A DNA stretch of 64,000 nucleotides from Agreia sp. PsM10 (GCF_030433855.1 NZ_JARUXC010000003.1:1-64000), one strand, 5' to 3'; shown: positions 37,644-47,560, numbered from the stretch's first letter. The notes: generated by a model not told the origin, from the sequence alone. Numbers and translations are program-made.

Positions 37644-38627
37644 TCACTCTTCGGCCGCGGTTACCGCGGGCGCGGTACGCGCGCCGAACGGGCGGTCGCG
37701 TCCATCGAGTGCGTCGATGTAGCGCAGCACGATTCCTTCGCGCAGCGCCCACGGCGAGATCGTCATCGTCTGCACGTCGAACACCTTCATGGCGGTTCGC
37801 AGCACGACCGCGCCGGCGAGGATCTGGTATCCCCGCTCGGGCGTGATGCCGGGCAGATGCTCGCGCGCGGCTCCCGTCATCGCCCGCAGGGAGGGCTCCC
37901 ACTCGCGCAGGCCCGCGTAGTGCAGCTGGGCCAGATCGCCGGTCATCGGATCCGACGGACCACCGACCAGTCGGGCGAGCGAGCGGATCGTCTTGGAGGT
38001 GCCGACCACCCGCTTGGGGCGGGGCCGGTCTGCGAACAGCTCATCCCGCAGCAGAGTCAGCTCGGCGCGGGCGTGCGCGCGCAGCCGCGAGATGTCGGCG
38101 CGCTGAGGCGGGTCCTCGGCGAGGAATCCGACCGTCGTGCGCCCGGCGCCGAGGGGAAGAGACGCCTGCACGTCGGGGTACTCGTCGGCGCCCTGGGCGA
38201 TCTCGAAAGATCCGCCGCCGATGTCGAACAGCAGGATCTCGCCCGCCGACCAGCCGAGCCAGCGACGCACGGCGAGCATGGTGATGCGCGCCTCGTCCTC
38301 TCCCGACAGCACGTGCAGCTCGACGCCTGTTTCCCGCGCGATCCGAGCCAGCACCTCCTCGCCGTTCGTCGCCTCGCGGATCGCGCTGGTGGCCGTGGAG
38401 ATGAGGTCGTCGACCCCGATGTCGCGGGCGGTCTCGGCGGATTCCTTTACCGCCGCGACGATGCGCCGCACGCCCTCCTCGACGATCGCACCATCGGCAT
38501 CCAGATATCGCATGAGCCGCAGCGTGGAGCGCTGCGAGTGATAGGGCACCGGGCTAGCCCCGGGATGGGCGTCCACAACCAGGAGATGGACGGTGTTGGA
38601 CCCTACATCGATGACTCCGAGGCGCAT
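37644..38627 (-). CDS. Ppx/GppA family phosphatase
   Basis: 327 aa from ATG 38627. Actin-like fold: phosphate-1 motif GVIDVGSNTVHLLVVD at the N-terminus, ATSAIREATNG, LSGEDEARI, and phosphate-2 motif LLFDIGGGSFEIA (about 132). The family hydrolyses polyphosphate or pppGpp; actinobacteria usually carry two such proteins. It is shorter than E. coli Ppx, lacking the C-terminal HD-like domain. Confidence 0.92.
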   Translation of the reverse strand: MRLGVIDVGSNTVHLLVVDAHPGASPVPYHSQRSTLRLMRYLDADGAIVEEGVRRIVAAVKESAETARDIGVDDLISTATSAIREATNGEEVLARIARETGVELHVLSGEDEARITMLAVRRWLGWSAGEILLFDIGGGSFEIAQGADEYPDVQASLPLGAGRTTVGFLAEDPPQRADISRLRAHARAELTLLRDELFADRPRPKRVVGTSKTIRSLARLVGGPSDPMTGDLAQLHYAGLREWEPSLRAMTGAAREHLPGITPERGYQILAGAVVLRTAMKVFDVQTMTISPWALREGIVLRYIDALDGRDRPFGARTAPAVTAAEE

Positions 38628-38715
38628 GACCCGGAGTCTATTGCCCGTGCACGCGTCATACGGGCACGACCCGGTGCCCGACCCGACAGTGTTGACTGGC
38701 ATGCATGAGGACCTC

Positions 38716-39423
38716 ATGAACACACGACCCGACGAGGCACTGCGCGCCGCCCTGAGCTCGGCGGACGCCTCGGTCCGGCTTCAGGCCGCGCTCTCGGCCG
38801 GCACCTATCCGAACGACGACTATGTCGACGTTCTCGTCGATCGCTGCGCGGTCGAAGCCGATTTCTTCGTACGCGACATGCTCACTTGGGCCCTGACCCG
38901 GCATCCGGCCGACCTCACCGTGCCGCGCCTGATCGTCGAGACGGCATCGGCCGTGCCGCAGGCGCGCAGCCAGGCGTTCCACAGCCTGTCGAAGGTGGGC
39001 GATCCGCGCGGGTGGGCGGCCGTCACCGAGACCGCGATACAGGATGCCGACGAGTCGGTCGCACGGGCGGCTTGGCGGGCCGGGGTCATCCTGGTGCCGG
39101 TGGGCCGGGAGGGGGAGGTGGCGACGATGCTGAGCACGCAGCTCGGGCGCGGCGATCGCGACGTGCAGCTGAGTCTCGCCCGGGCGCTCGCGGAGCTCAG
39201 CGACCATGCCGTTCCGGCACTCCGAGCGGCGAGGATCCACCCGAGTGCCGGCGTCAGGGCGCACGCCCTCGCGATCGAACGCTTGATCGAGGACCCGGAC
39301 GACTACTTCGACGAGGCGATCTTCGAGGCCATGAGGATCGTCACCCGACCGGGCGAGCCCGATGGGACGCCCGATCCGCCGCCTGACCCGCCGCGCGCTC
39401 CCGACACAGAGGGAACAGAATAG
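38716..39423 (+). CDS. HEAT-repeat domain protein
   Basis: 235 aa from ATG 38716, preceded by GAGGA; ATG 38701 is an alternative. Tandem two-helix repeats (EALRAALSSADASVRLQAAL, VARAAWRAGVILVPVGREGE, VQLSLARALAELSDHAVPAL) of HEAT type run through residues about 5–195, then a Pro/Asp-rich tail. Probably a scaffold; the partner is unknown. The next gene starts 5 bp on. Confidence 0.82.
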   Translation: MNTRPDEALRAALSSADASVRLQAALSAGTYPNDDYVDVLVDRCAVEADFFVRDMLTWALTRHPADLTVPRLIVETASAVPQARSQAFHSLSKVGDPRGWAAVTETAIQDADESVARAAWRAGVILVPVGREGEVATMLSTQLGRGDRDVQLSLARALAELSDHAVPALRAARIHPSAGVRAHALAIERLIEDPDDYFDEAIFEAMRIVTRPGEPDGTPDPPPDPPRAPDTEGTE

Positions 39424-39428
39424 AACCC

Positions 39429-39725
39429 ATGTCGCGATCAACGATCCTGAGGCAGTTCGCTGCCGGTGTGTTTCTCGTCAACGCGGTGCCGCACGGCGTC
39501 GCCGGTGTGCAGGGCAGGCGTTTCCCGTCGCCCTTCGCTCGTCCACCCGGCCGTGGACTCTCATCGCCGACGGTGAACGTCGCATGGAGCGCGCTGAACG
39601 CGGCGGCCGGGGCGGCGCTTCTCCGTCGCGACCGCACGGCCGGCGAGAATGCGGCCGTCGGGGCGGGGGCCGCGATCATGGCGATCTTCCTGTCGCTCTA
39701 TTTCGAGAAGAGCGACAGGGACTGA
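39429..39725 (+). CDS. small membrane protein
   Basis: 98 aa with hydrophobic segments at about 8–25, 50–65 and 76–92. FAAGVFLVNAVPHGVAGVQGRRFPSPFA resembles small actinobacterial integral membrane proteins of unknown function. It follows the HEAT gene by 5 bp, probably in one operon. Confidence 0.72.
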   Translation: MSRSTILRQFAAGVFLVNAVPHGVAGVQGRRFPSPFARPPGRGLSSPTVNVAWSALNAAAGAALLRRDRTAGENAAVGAGAAIMAIFLSLYFEKSDRD

Positions 39726-39773
39726 GAGCAGCCCGCTCGAATCCCCGGAACACGGAGCCGGCTGTCAGCTTGC

Positions 39774-39783
39774 CGATATATCG
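39774..39783. promoter_or_regulatory. PadR-type palindrome CGATATATCG
   Basis: A perfect 10-bp palindrome 36 bp before the padR start. ATATATCG/CGATATAT half sites are common in PadR autoregulatory operators. Confidence 0.55.
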
Positions 39784-39818
39784 TTGAGTATCGTTCGCAA
39801 GGTCAACTGGAGGACATC

Positions 39819-40379
39819 ATGGGCAACTCATTCCCCGCAGGCGGGTTCAATCTCGGCAACCTCGGAAACGCCGACGGCATGTGGCAGGCGATGGAGCAGC
39901 TGCGCGCCACCTTCGAGAAGAAGGCCGGAGCGGGCACGCGCATGGGCAAGGGCGACGTGCGCGCCGCCGTGCTCTCGCTGCTCGCCGAACAGCCCATGCA
40001 CGGCTACCAGATCATCCGCGAGATCGAGGAGCGCTCGGGCGGCAGCTGGAAGCCCAGCGCCGGCAGCGTCTACCCGACCCTGCAGCTGCTGGCCGACGAG
40101 GGGCTCGTGAGCGCCGAGGAGTCGAACGGGCGCAAGACCTACGCCCTCACTGACGCCGGCCGGCAGGTCGTCGACACCGACGGCACGTCGACCCCCTGGG
40201 CGTCGACGGAGACGAAAGACGGCGGCCCCAGCTTCGGTGCCCTGCCGAAGTCCGGCGTCGAGCTCGCGCAGGCCGCCGCCCAGGTGGGTCGCACCGGCAC
40301 GCCGGAGCAGGTGCAGCAGGCCGTCGCCGTGCTCGACGACGCACGCCGTCGCCTGTACTCGATCCTCGCGCAGGACTGA
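39819..40379 (+). CDS. PadR family transcriptional regulator
   Basis: 186 aa. The winged helix begins near residue 46: GDVRAAVLSLLAEQPMHGYQ, IIREIEERS, then SAGSVYPTLQLLADEGLV and GRKTYALTDAGRQVV. A glycine-rich N-terminal extension of 45 residues precedes it, common to the subgroup next to ABC1 kinases. The helical tail is for dimerisation. It is likely to bind the palindrome at 39774 and control itself and the kinase gene 5 bp downstream. Confidence 0.92.
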   Translation: MGNSFPAGGFNLGNLGNADGMWQAMEQLRATFEKKAGAGTRMGKGDVRAAVLSLLAEQPMHGYQIIREIEERSGGSWKPSAGSVYPTLQLLADEGLVSAEESNGRKTYALTDAGRQVVDTDGTSTPWASTETKDGGPSFGALPKSGVELAQAAAQVGRTGTPEQVQQAVAVLDDARRRLYSILAQD

Positions 40380-40384
40380 CGGGA

Positions 40385-42127
40385 GTGACGTCGGTCAGAC
40401 CGAACGGGGCACCGACCTTCTCCCAGGGGAACGCAGGCTCGGCGGGCGCCGGCAATACGCGTGCGCGCTACCGCCGCATCCTGCGTTTCTCTGCCTGGCA
40501 CCTGGCCGTGACCTGGTGGTTCGAACTGTTCCTGCCCCGCATCGGCCTGCTGAGAGTCGCGGAGCGCACGCGCACCCGGCGCATGCAGCGCTTCGCCCGC
40601 AGCTTCCACGTGCTCGCCGTCGACCTCGGCGGGCTCATGATCAAGGTCGGCCAGTTCATGTCGTCGCGACTCGACGTGCTTCCGCCCGAGATCACCAAGG
40701 AGCTCGAGGGCCTGCAAGACGAGGTTCCCGCGGTTCCGTTCGCCGCCATCCGCGCGCTCGCGGAGGCCGAGCTGGGGGTGTCGCTCGAGACGGCGTTCGC
40801 GCGAGTCGATGAGACGCCCGTCGCCGCGGCATCCCTCGGCCAGGCCCACCGGGCCCTGCTGTCTCCGCTCGACGCCGCGGACACCGGTCTCACGGGGGTC
40901 GTGCTCAAGGTGCAGCGCCCCGGAATCGACGAGATCGTCGACGTCGACCTGGCCGCGCTGCGCAAGGTGGGCGGATGGTTGAGCCACGTGCGCCTCGTCT
41001 CCGATCGCGTCGACATGCCCGCCCTCGTCGAAGAGTTCGCGGCCACGAGCCTCGAGGAGATCGACTACCTGCACGAGGCCGAGAGTTCCGAGCGCTTCGC
41101 TGCGGACTTCGCCGGCGACGACAGGGTGGCCGTGCCGTCGATCGTCTGGGAACGCACGACCCGCAGGGTTCTCACGCTCGAGGACGTCACCGCGATCAAG
41201 ATCACCGACGCAGCCGCGCTCCGTGCCGCCGGCATCGATCCCGCCGAGGTCGCGCCGGTCTTCGCCGCCGTCATGTTCGACCAGCTGTTCACGAACGGCT
41301 TCTTCCACGCGGATCCGCACCCCGGCAACATCTTCGTGACGCCGACGGGCGACGGGCCGGATGCCTCGGGTGCGACCACCTGGAAGCTCACCTTCATCGA
41401 CTTCGGCATGATGGGCGAGGTTCCCGGAAACACACGCAGCGGGCTGCGCAAGCTACTGATCGCCGCCGCCTCGCGCGACGGCAAAGGCCTGGTGGATGCG
41501 ATCCGCGACGTGGGCGTGCTGCTCCCGTCGGCGGACACCACCGAACTCGAACGCGCCATGACCCAGCTCTTCGCCCGCTTCGGCGGCATGGGGTTCGCCG
41601 AGCTGCGCGAGGTCGACCCCCGGGAGTTCCGCGACTTCGCCGAGCAGTTCGGCCACGTCGTCAGGTCGCTGCCCTTCCAGCTGCCGGAGAACTTCCTGCT
41701 CATCATCCGCGCCATGTCTCTGACCTCCGGGGTGTGCAGCGCGCTCGACCCGTCGTTCAACCTGTGGGACTCGGTCGAGCCGTACGCCGCGCAGCTCATC
41801 CGCGACGAACGAGGCAACGTGGTGGGAGAGCTCGGGCGGCAGGCGCTCGACAACGCCGCTCTCGTCTGGCGCCTGCCCAAGCGCATCGACGGCCTCGTCA
41901 CGCGCATCGAAGACGGCTCCGTCTCCGTGGCCAACCCGGGGCTGGAGCGCCGGGTCATCCGGCTCGAGCACGCGGCGCGCAGGCTCGTGTCGGCGCTGCT
42001 CTTCGGAGCGCTGCTGATCGCGGGAGCACTCATGCGCGCCGACGACACGGTGTTCGGCACGGTGCTCATGGCGGTGTCGGCGATCCCGCTGCTGCACGCC
42101 GTCTTCTCAGGACGACGACAGGGGTGA
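40385..42127 (+). CDS. ABC1/UbiB (AarF) family atypical kinase
   Basis: 580 aa from GTG 40385. The KxGQ motif is seen in MIKVGQFMSSR (about 80), the Ala-rich loop AAASLGQAHRA (about 152), Lys in GVVLKVQRPG, HADPHPGNIF (about 310) and the metal-binding IDFGMMGE (about 338). Two hydrophobic helices lie at the C-terminus (SALLFGALLIAGAL, about 540–575). UbiB-like proteins support quinone or lipid metabolism by an ATPase activity. It directly follows padR. Confidence 0.93.
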   Translation: MTSVRPNGAPTFSQGNAGSAGAGNTRARYRRILRFSAWHLAVTWWFELFLPRIGLLRVAERTRTRRMQRFARSFHVLAVDLGGLMIKVGQFMSSRLDVLPPEITKELEGLQDEVPAVPFAAIRALAEAELGVSLETAFARVDETPVAAASLGQAHRALLSPLDAADTGLTGVVLKVQRPGIDEIVDVDLAALRKVGGWLSHVRLVSDRVDMPALVEEFAATSLEEIDYLHEAESSERFAADFAGDDRVAVPSIVWERTTRRVLTLEDVTAIKITDAAALRAAGIDPAEVAPVFAAVMFDQLFTNGFFHADPHPGNIFVTPTGDGPDASGATTWKLTFIDFGMMGEVPGNTRSGLRKLLIAAASRDGKGLVDAIRDVGVLLPSADTTELERAMTQLFARFGGMGFAELREVDPREFRDFAEQFGHVVRSLPFQLPENFLLIIRAMSLTSGVCSALDPSFNLWDSVEPYAAQLIRDERGNVVGELGRQALDNAALVWRLPKRIDGLVTRIEDGSVSVANPGLERRVIRLEHAARRLVSALLFGALLIAGALMRADDTVFGTVLMAVSAIPLLHAVFSGRRQG

Positions 42128-42163
42128 TGCGCGCCACCACGCATCCGTGGTTCTCTTAGCGGT

Positions 42164-42574
42164 ATGACTCAGAGCGCTTCACGGGATCGGCCGGGCTTGG
42201 TCACCTTCGCCGTGGTGGTGATGTATCTGGGCGGGATCGCCCAGATCGCCCTCGGCATCCTGACCCTGTTCATCCGCTACATTCCCGACGCGCCGACCGG
42301 CGACGTGGGCCTTCTCGTGTCGCTCTTCGGTGCGGGCATGATCCTGTTCGGACTGTTCGTCATCGCGCTCGCGTCGGGTGTCTCTCGGGGAAGCCGGGCG
42401 GCCCGCGTATCGGCGACCGTCGTGCTGCTGCTCGCCCTCGCCCTGGCGATCGCCGATCTGGTCGTCGCAGGCGACGGAGACTGGTCGGGCGTCGCGGTGC
42501 AGCTCGTGTCGTCGGCCGCCGTCATCCTGCCCCTGTGGACCGGAGCCGGGCGCCGCTACTTCGCCCCGCGCTGA
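42164..42574 (+). CDS. four-TM membrane protein (DUF7144-like)
   Basis: 136 aa with hydrophobic helices at about 13–35, 48–70, 78–97 and 104–124. LVTFAVVVMYLGGIAQIALGI is typical of a small actinobacterial family of four-helix membrane proteins with no known role. It overlaps the end of the P-type ATPase gene by 19 bp in convergent orientation. Confidence 0.72.
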   Translation: MTQSASRDRPGLVTFAVVVMYLGGIAQIALGILTLFIRYIPDAPTGDVGLLVSLFGAGMILFGLFVIALASGVSRGSRAARVSATVVLLLALALAIADLVVAGDGDWSGVAVQLVSSAAVILPLWTGAGRRYFAPR

Positions 42575-44940
42575 CTTACAGCCAGCTCCGCATCGCGGCG
42601 AGCGATCCTACGATGGGCGAAGCGCACGATCTCGATCAGCGCGATCGACACGAGCGACGCGCCGAGCACCAGCAGGGCCGTCGGCAGCGTGAGGTCGACG
42701 AGCTGCAGGAAGTCCCGCACGATCGGAACCGTGTACACCAGTACGAGGCCGACCATCATGGCGCCGATCACCGCGCCCTTGAACCTGGTCACCGGGCGTG
42801 ACAGCACCACGAGGATCCAGAGGCCGATGATCGTCAGGATCAGGGTCGATCCTGTGCGGATCTCGGCCTCGGCGATGTTCTGGCCGGCCGCCAGCCGCGC
42901 ATAGGCGGCGATGCCGAGCGTCACGGCGACGCCGGCCGGGATGGCGAAGGTGGTCGAGCGGCGCAGGAAGCCGGGCACGTAGCGCTGGGCGTTCGGCAGC
43001 AGAGCGAGGAAGAACGCCGGGATGCCGATGGTCAGACCGTCGGTCACCGACAGCTGTCGAGGCAGGAACGGAAACGGCAGCAGCAGGATGCCGAAGGTGA
43101 TCGCGAGGAACGTGGCGTACGCGGTCTTGGTGAGGAACAGCATGGACACGCGCTCGATGTTCGCGATCACCTGCCTGCCCTCCGCCACGACGCTGGGCAG
43201 GTGCGAGAAGCGCCCGTCGAGCAGCACCAGCCGGGCGACCGCCTTGGTGGCCGCGGCCCCCGAGTTCATCGCGACCCCGATGTCGGCCTCCTTGATCGCG
43301 AGCGCGTCGTTCACGCCGTCTCCGGTCATGGCGACCGTATGGCCGGCCGCCTTGAGCCGCACCACGATGCGCCTCTTCTGATCCGGGGTGACCCGCCCGA
43401 ACACGATGTACTCGTTCAGCACCGCGAGAAGCTCGTCGTCGCCGTCGGGCAGTTCGCGCGCGTCGAAACCGCGGGGCGCGTCGAGACCGACCTCGCGGGC
43501 GATGGCCGCGACCGTCTGAGGATTGTCGCCCGAGATGATGCGCACCCCCACGCCTTGGGCGGCGAAGTAGCCGAGCGTCTCGGCGGCATCCGGACGGATG
43601 TTCTCGCGAAAGGTGAGGAGCGCGACCGGTACTGCGTCGGCGGGAACCGTCTCGTCGTCGGTGGGCGACCCGTGGGCGAGAACGAGGGTGCGGCGACCGG
43701 TGGCCGCGAGCTCTGTCGCCCGTGTCGCGAGATGCTGGTGATCGTCGCCGGCCGAGCTCCGCGCCGGAAAGACCATCTCTGGTCCGCCCAGAACCCACAT
43801 GCCGTCGTCGAAGGTGACGGCGCTCCACTTGCGGGCGGAGGAGAACGGCACGCGATCGAGAACGGCCTCGCGGGACGAGTCCGTGAACCGGGAGGCGAGA
43901 CTGCGCGCCGTCGCGTTAGCGTCGTTCTGCACGCCGTACCAGGCGAGCACTCCCTCCCAGCCGGCGACCTCGGTGAGAACATGCGCCTCGTCGAACACGA
44001 TGTCGCCCTGGGTCAGCGTTCCGGTCTTGTCGAGGCAGATCATGTCGACCCGGGCGAGGCCTTCGACGGCGGGAAGCTCTTGGACGAGAACCTGCTGCCT
44101 GGCGAGCTTGACCGCTCCGACGGCGAAGGTGATGCTCGTCATGAGAACGAGTCCCAGCGGCACCATGGCGACGACGGACGCGATGGTGGCGGTGGCGGCG
44201 ACACGCCAGCCGCCGCTCGAGGCCGCGGCGACCCAGCCGCCCTGTGTCATCATCTGGGCGTTCAGCACCAGCAGGGCGACCGGGCCGATGATCCAGGCCA
44301 CCCACTTCAGCACCCGGTTGATCGACGAGCGCAGCTCGCTCGCGACGAGGGAGAACCGCTTGGCCTCGGCGGAGAGCGAGTTGGCGAACGAGTCCGCGCC
44401 CACCCGGTCGACGACAGCGGTGCCCCCGCCCCCGACGACGACCGAGCCCGACAGCACGCGATCCCCGGGAACCTTCTCGACGGCATCCGATTCGCCGGTG
44501 AGCATCGACTCGTCGACCTGCAGGCCGCTCGAGGCGTCGACGAGTCCGTCGGCGGCCACCTGGTCGCCCGCTCGCAGCACGAGCGCGTCGTCGACCACGA
44601 CGAGCGCGATGTCGATCTCGGTCTCGGAGCCGTCTCGCAGCACTCGGGCGTGCGGCGCGTTCAGCACGGCCAGCCGATCGAGCGCCCGCTTGGCCCGGTA
44701 CTCCTGCACACTGCCGATCACCGCATTGGCGACCGCGCTGAAGCCGAACAGCGCGTCCTGCCACCGGCCTATCGCGAGGAGCACCAGGAAGCACACGAGA
44801 ATGATGCCGTTGAAGAGCGTGAGCACGTTCGTGCGCACGATGCTCCACACGCTGCGGCTCGTGTCCTGGACGAACGCGTTCGTTTTACCCTCGGCGACGC
44901 GCTGCGCCACCTCGGCGGAACTCAGACCCGAACCCGTCAC
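42556..44940 (-). CDS. P-type cation ATPase, CtpE-like
   Basis: 794 aa. The actuator loop carries LTGES, the phosphorylation site is CLDKTGTLTQGD (about 300), the hinge MTGDGVNDALAIKEADIGVAMNSG is intact, and about ten membrane helices flank them. N-terminal LSSAEVAQRVAEGKTN is the cation-ATPase N domain. The sequence pattern fits M. tuberculosis CtpE, a Ca2+ P-type ATPase needed for cell-surface integrity. Ion specificity is inferred. Confidence 0.9.
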   Translation of the reverse strand: MTGSGLSSAEVAQRVAEGKTNAFVQDTSRSVWSIVRTNVLTLFNGIILVCFLVLLAIGRWQDALFGFSAVANAVIGSVQEYRAKRALDRLAVLNAPHARVLRDGSETEIDIALVVVDDALVLRAGDQVAADGLVDASSGLQVDESMLTGESDAVEKVPGDRVLSGSVVVGGGGTAVVDRVGADSFANSLSAEAKRFSLVASELRSSINRVLKWVAWIIGPVALLVLNAQMMTQGGWVAAASSGGWRVAATATIASVVAMVPLGLVLMTSITFAVGAVKLARQQVLVQELPAVEGLARVDMICLDKTGTLTQGDIVFDEAHVLTEVAGWEGVLAWYGVQNDANATARSLASRFTDSSREAVLDRVPFSSARKWSAVTFDDGMWVLGGPEMVFPARSSAGDDHQHLATRATELAATGRRTLVLAHGSPTDDETVPADAVPVALLTFRENIRPDAAETLGYFAAQGVGVRIISGDNPQTVAAIAREVGLDAPRGFDARELPDGDDELLAVLNEYIVFGRVTPDQKRRIVVRLKAAGHTVAMTGDGVNDALAIKEADIGVAMNSGAAATKAVARLVLLDGRFSHLPSVVAEGRQVIANIERVSMLFLTKTAYATFLAITFGILLLPFPFLPRQLSVTDGLTIGIPAFFLALLPNAQRYVPGFLRRSTTFAIPAGVAVTLGIAAYARLAAGQNIAEAEIRTGSTLILTIIGLWILVVLSRPVTRFKGAVIGAMMVGLVLVYTVPIVRDFLQLVDLTLPTALLVLGASLVSIALIEIVRFAHRRIARRDAELAVSQRGAK

Positions 44941-45017
44941 AAGCGCCCCCTCGACTTCGGCTCACTGTAGCAATCGAGCCTCGCTTCGCGCAGGCGAGGA
45001 GTCGAGAACGGTCAGGG

Positions 45018-46040
45018 TCACGTGTGCGGCGTCGACACGTCAGCACCGCGCGGGGGAGCCGTCGTGGCGCGGGAGACCAGTCGGGTCGGCAGCAGCACAT
45101 GCGTCGATGACAGCGCCTCGCCGTCCATGAGGCTGGTCAGCATGCGCGCCGCCGCCTGACCGATGCTCTGCATGGGCTGCCGCACCGTGGTCAGGGGCAG
45201 GGCGAGTCGCGATGCCTCGGGCACGTCGTCGAAGCCCACGACCGAGAGGTCGCGTGGAACGTCGAGCCCGAGGGACCGGGCCACCTCGATGATCGCGATC
45301 GCCGAGAGGTCGTTCGAGGCGAACACGGCGGTGGGGCGGTCGCGCTGCATCAGCAGCTCCTGCGCGGCGCGGCGGGCCGTGTCGGCCTCGTAGAAGCCGA
45401 CCCGCACGAGATCGGGGTCGAAAGCGATGGATGCCGCGGCCAGGGCCTCGCGATAGCCTGCGTCTCGCAGACGCGACGACTTGAGATCGGGACGCCCGGA
45501 GACGAAGCCGATGCGTCGATGGCCGAGGCCGATCAGGTAGGCGGTCGCCTCGAACGCGCCCCCTCGGCTGTCGGCCTCGACCGTCGGGAGATCGGCTCGA
45601 CCGGTGTGGGGGTCGACGGCGACGATCGGCACGTCGGCGGCGACGTTCACGATGGTGGGGGTGACGATGATGGCCCCGTCGATCAGCGTGCCGCTGAGCC
45701 TGCTGAGCGATCGGCGCTCCCACCCCTCGCCGTCGCCGCGGCGCGATCCGCTGTAGGCGAGGAGGTCGTAGCGGGAGTCGCGCAGGCCGACGGCGACGCC
45801 TTTCAACACCTCCGCGCTGAACGGCTCGAAGTCGGCCACGAGCACGCCGATCACCCCGGTTCGTCGCGAGCGCATGCTGCTCGCGACGAGGCTCGACTCG
45901 TAGCCGAGGGCCGCCACCGCCGCGAGAACGCGGTCGACCGTGGGGGCCGCCACTCCATAACGCCCGTTCACCGCCTTCGAGACGGTCGCAACGGAAACAC
46001 CCGCCGCCGCAGCGACGTCGTGGATAGTCGCCCTCGCCAT
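45018..46040 (-). CDS. LacI family repressor of the sugar locus
   Basis: 340 aa. HTH with hinge helix ATIHDVAAAAGVSVATVSKA (residues 3–22), and a periplasmic-binding-like domain with GVLVADFEPFSAEVLKGV, VFASNDLSAIAI and VVGFDDVPEASRLALPLTTV. Divergent from the ABC transporter genes; a palindromic AAACGTTT site lies in the shared 225-bp region. The inducer is likely the sugar released or transported by this locus. Confidence 0.93.
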   Translation of the reverse strand: MARATIHDVAAAAGVSVATVSKAVNGRYGVAAPTVDRVLAAVAALGYESSLVASSMRSRRTGVIGVLVADFEPFSAEVLKGVAVGLRDSRYDLLAYSGSRRGDGEGWERRSLSRLSGTLIDGAIIVTPTIVNVAADVPIVAVDPHTGRADLPTVEADSRGGAFEATAYLIGLGHRRIGFVSGRPDLKSSRLRDAGYREALAAASIAFDPDLVRVGFYEADTARRAAQELLMQRDRPTAVFASNDLSAIAIIEVARSLGLDVPRDLSVVGFDDVPEASRLALPLTTVRQPMQSIGQAAARMLTSLMDGEALSSTHVLLPTRLVSRATTAPPRGADVSTPHT

Positions 46041-46085
46041 GGGCCGATACTAGTGCTCATTCGAGACGTGCGAAAATGATTTCGA

Positions 46086-46093
46086 AAACGTTT
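46086..46093. promoter_or_regulatory. LacI-type operator core
   Basis: AAACGTTT, perfect palindrome within TCGAAAACGTTTGACG, lies 46 bp upstream of the lacI start and 173 bp before the binding-protein gene. A second imperfect site GAAAATGATTTC is just beside it (46072–46083). Confidence 0.55.
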
Positions 46094-46265
46094 GACGGTC
46101 TCCGCGGGGTCACGCACACTGATGACGCCCGACCCGACAGCATTGCCTTACGATCCATGACGGATCCGGGTATCCGGTCGGACGGCACGACGCACGACCC
46201 GTGCACCAGCACAGCGCCCGCACAGCCGCGGGCGCCCCTCAATGAAGAGAGCAGGTTCGAATCAC

Positions 46266-47549
46266 ATGAGACTCACCAAATTCGTCGCTGGCTCGGCCGC
46301 GATCCTCGTGGGCGCACTCGCGCTCAGTGGATGCAGCGCCGGATCGAGCGACTCCGCCGACGGAAAAGTCACCCTGACGATGTGGCACAACTCCACGACC
46401 GGCGACGGCAAGAAGTACTGGGAGGACACGGCGGCGGCGTTCGAGAAGGCGAACCCCAACGTCACCGTGGAGATCCAGGCCGTGCAGAACGAGGAGATGG
46501 ACGGCAAGCTTCAGACCGCCCTCAACTCCGGCGATGCACCCGACATCTTCATGGCCCGCGGCGGCGGCAAGCTCGCCGACGTGGTCAAGGCAGGCCAGGC
46601 GATGGACCTCACCTCGGGGCTCACAGACGCAACCAAGACGGCCGTCGGAAACAGTCTGTCGGCGTTCGAGATCGACGGCAAGAACTATGGAGTACCCACC
46701 GCAGTGCTCCCTTCCGGGTTCTTCTACTCGTCCGATCTGCTCACCCAGGCGGGCATCACCGACACTCCGAAGACGATCGACGACCTGGAGGCCGCCGACG
46801 AGAAGCTCAAGGCGGCAGGCATCGATCCCATCGCCGTCGGAGCGAAGGATGCGTGGCCCGCAGCCCACTGGTACTACAACTTCGCGCTGCGCGCCTGCTC
46901 GCAGGACGTACTCAACGAGGCTGCCACGAGCCGCAACTTCGACGACGACTGCTGGCTGAAGGCCGGCGAGAATCTGGAGTCGTTCATCAAGACGGAGCCG
47001 TTCAACGACGGCTTCCTCACCACCGCCGCCCAGCAGGGCGCGGGTTCCTCGGCCGGTCTGATCGCGAACAAGCAGGCCGCCATGGAACTGATGGGCGCCT
47101 GGGATCCGGGAGTCATCGCATCCCTCACCCCAGACCAGAAGCCCCTCGCCGATCTCAAGTGGTTCCCGTTCCCCGAGGTGCCCGGCGGCGACGGTGAAGC
47201 CGGAGCGATGATGGGCGGTGTCGACGGTTTCACCTGCTGGGTGAACGCTCCGAAGGAGTGCGTCGACTTCCTCAACTTCACAGCTGAGAAGGCCAACCAG
47301 GAGGCGTACGCCACGGCGTTCCAGACCCTGCCCGCCTCGACCGAGGCCCAGTCGTCTGTCACCGATCCCGCGCTGAAAGATGTGCTGGCCGCGTACAACG
47401 ACGCTCCCTATGTGAGTGTCTGGCTCGACACGCTCTACGGGCAGAACGTCGGCAACGCGCTGAACGTCGCGGTCGTCGACATGTTCGCGGGCAAGGGTGA
47501 TGCGCAGAGCATCGTCGACGCCGTGAACGCCGCGGCAGCGAAGTCCTAG
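46266..47549 (+). CDS. sugar ABC transporter substrate-binding lipoprotein
   Basis: 427 aa from ATG 46266. Signal peptide with lipobox LALSGC (about residue 21), then a family 1 extracellular solute-binding protein: VTLTMWHNSTTGDGKKYWED at the mature N-terminus, GDAPDIFMARGGG, YGVPTAVLPSGFFYSSDLL. Binds an oligosaccharide at the cell surface. Context (GH3 enzyme, LacI) suggests a beta-glucoside or xylo-oligosaccharide. Confidence 0.93.
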   Translation: MRLTKFVAGSAAILVGALALSGCSAGSSDSADGKVTLTMWHNSTTGDGKKYWEDTAAAFEKANPNVTVEIQAVQNEEMDGKLQTALNSGDAPDIFMARGGGKLADVVKAGQAMDLTSGLTDATKTAVGNSLSAFEIDGKNYGVPTAVLPSGFFYSSDLLTQAGITDTPKTIDDLEAADEKLKAAGIDPIAVGAKDAWPAAHWYYNFALRACSQDVLNEAATSRNFDDDCWLKAGENLESFIKTEPFNDGFLTTAAQQGAGSSAGLIANKQAAMELMGAWDPGVIASLTPDQKPLADLKWFPFPEVPGGDGEAGAMMGGVDGFTCWVNAPKECVDFLNFTAEKANQEAYATAFQTLPASTEAQSSVTDPALKDVLAAYNDAPYVSVWLDTLYGQNVGNALNVAVVDMFAGKGDAQSIVDAVNAAAAKS

Positions 47550-47560
47550 GAGATACACCG

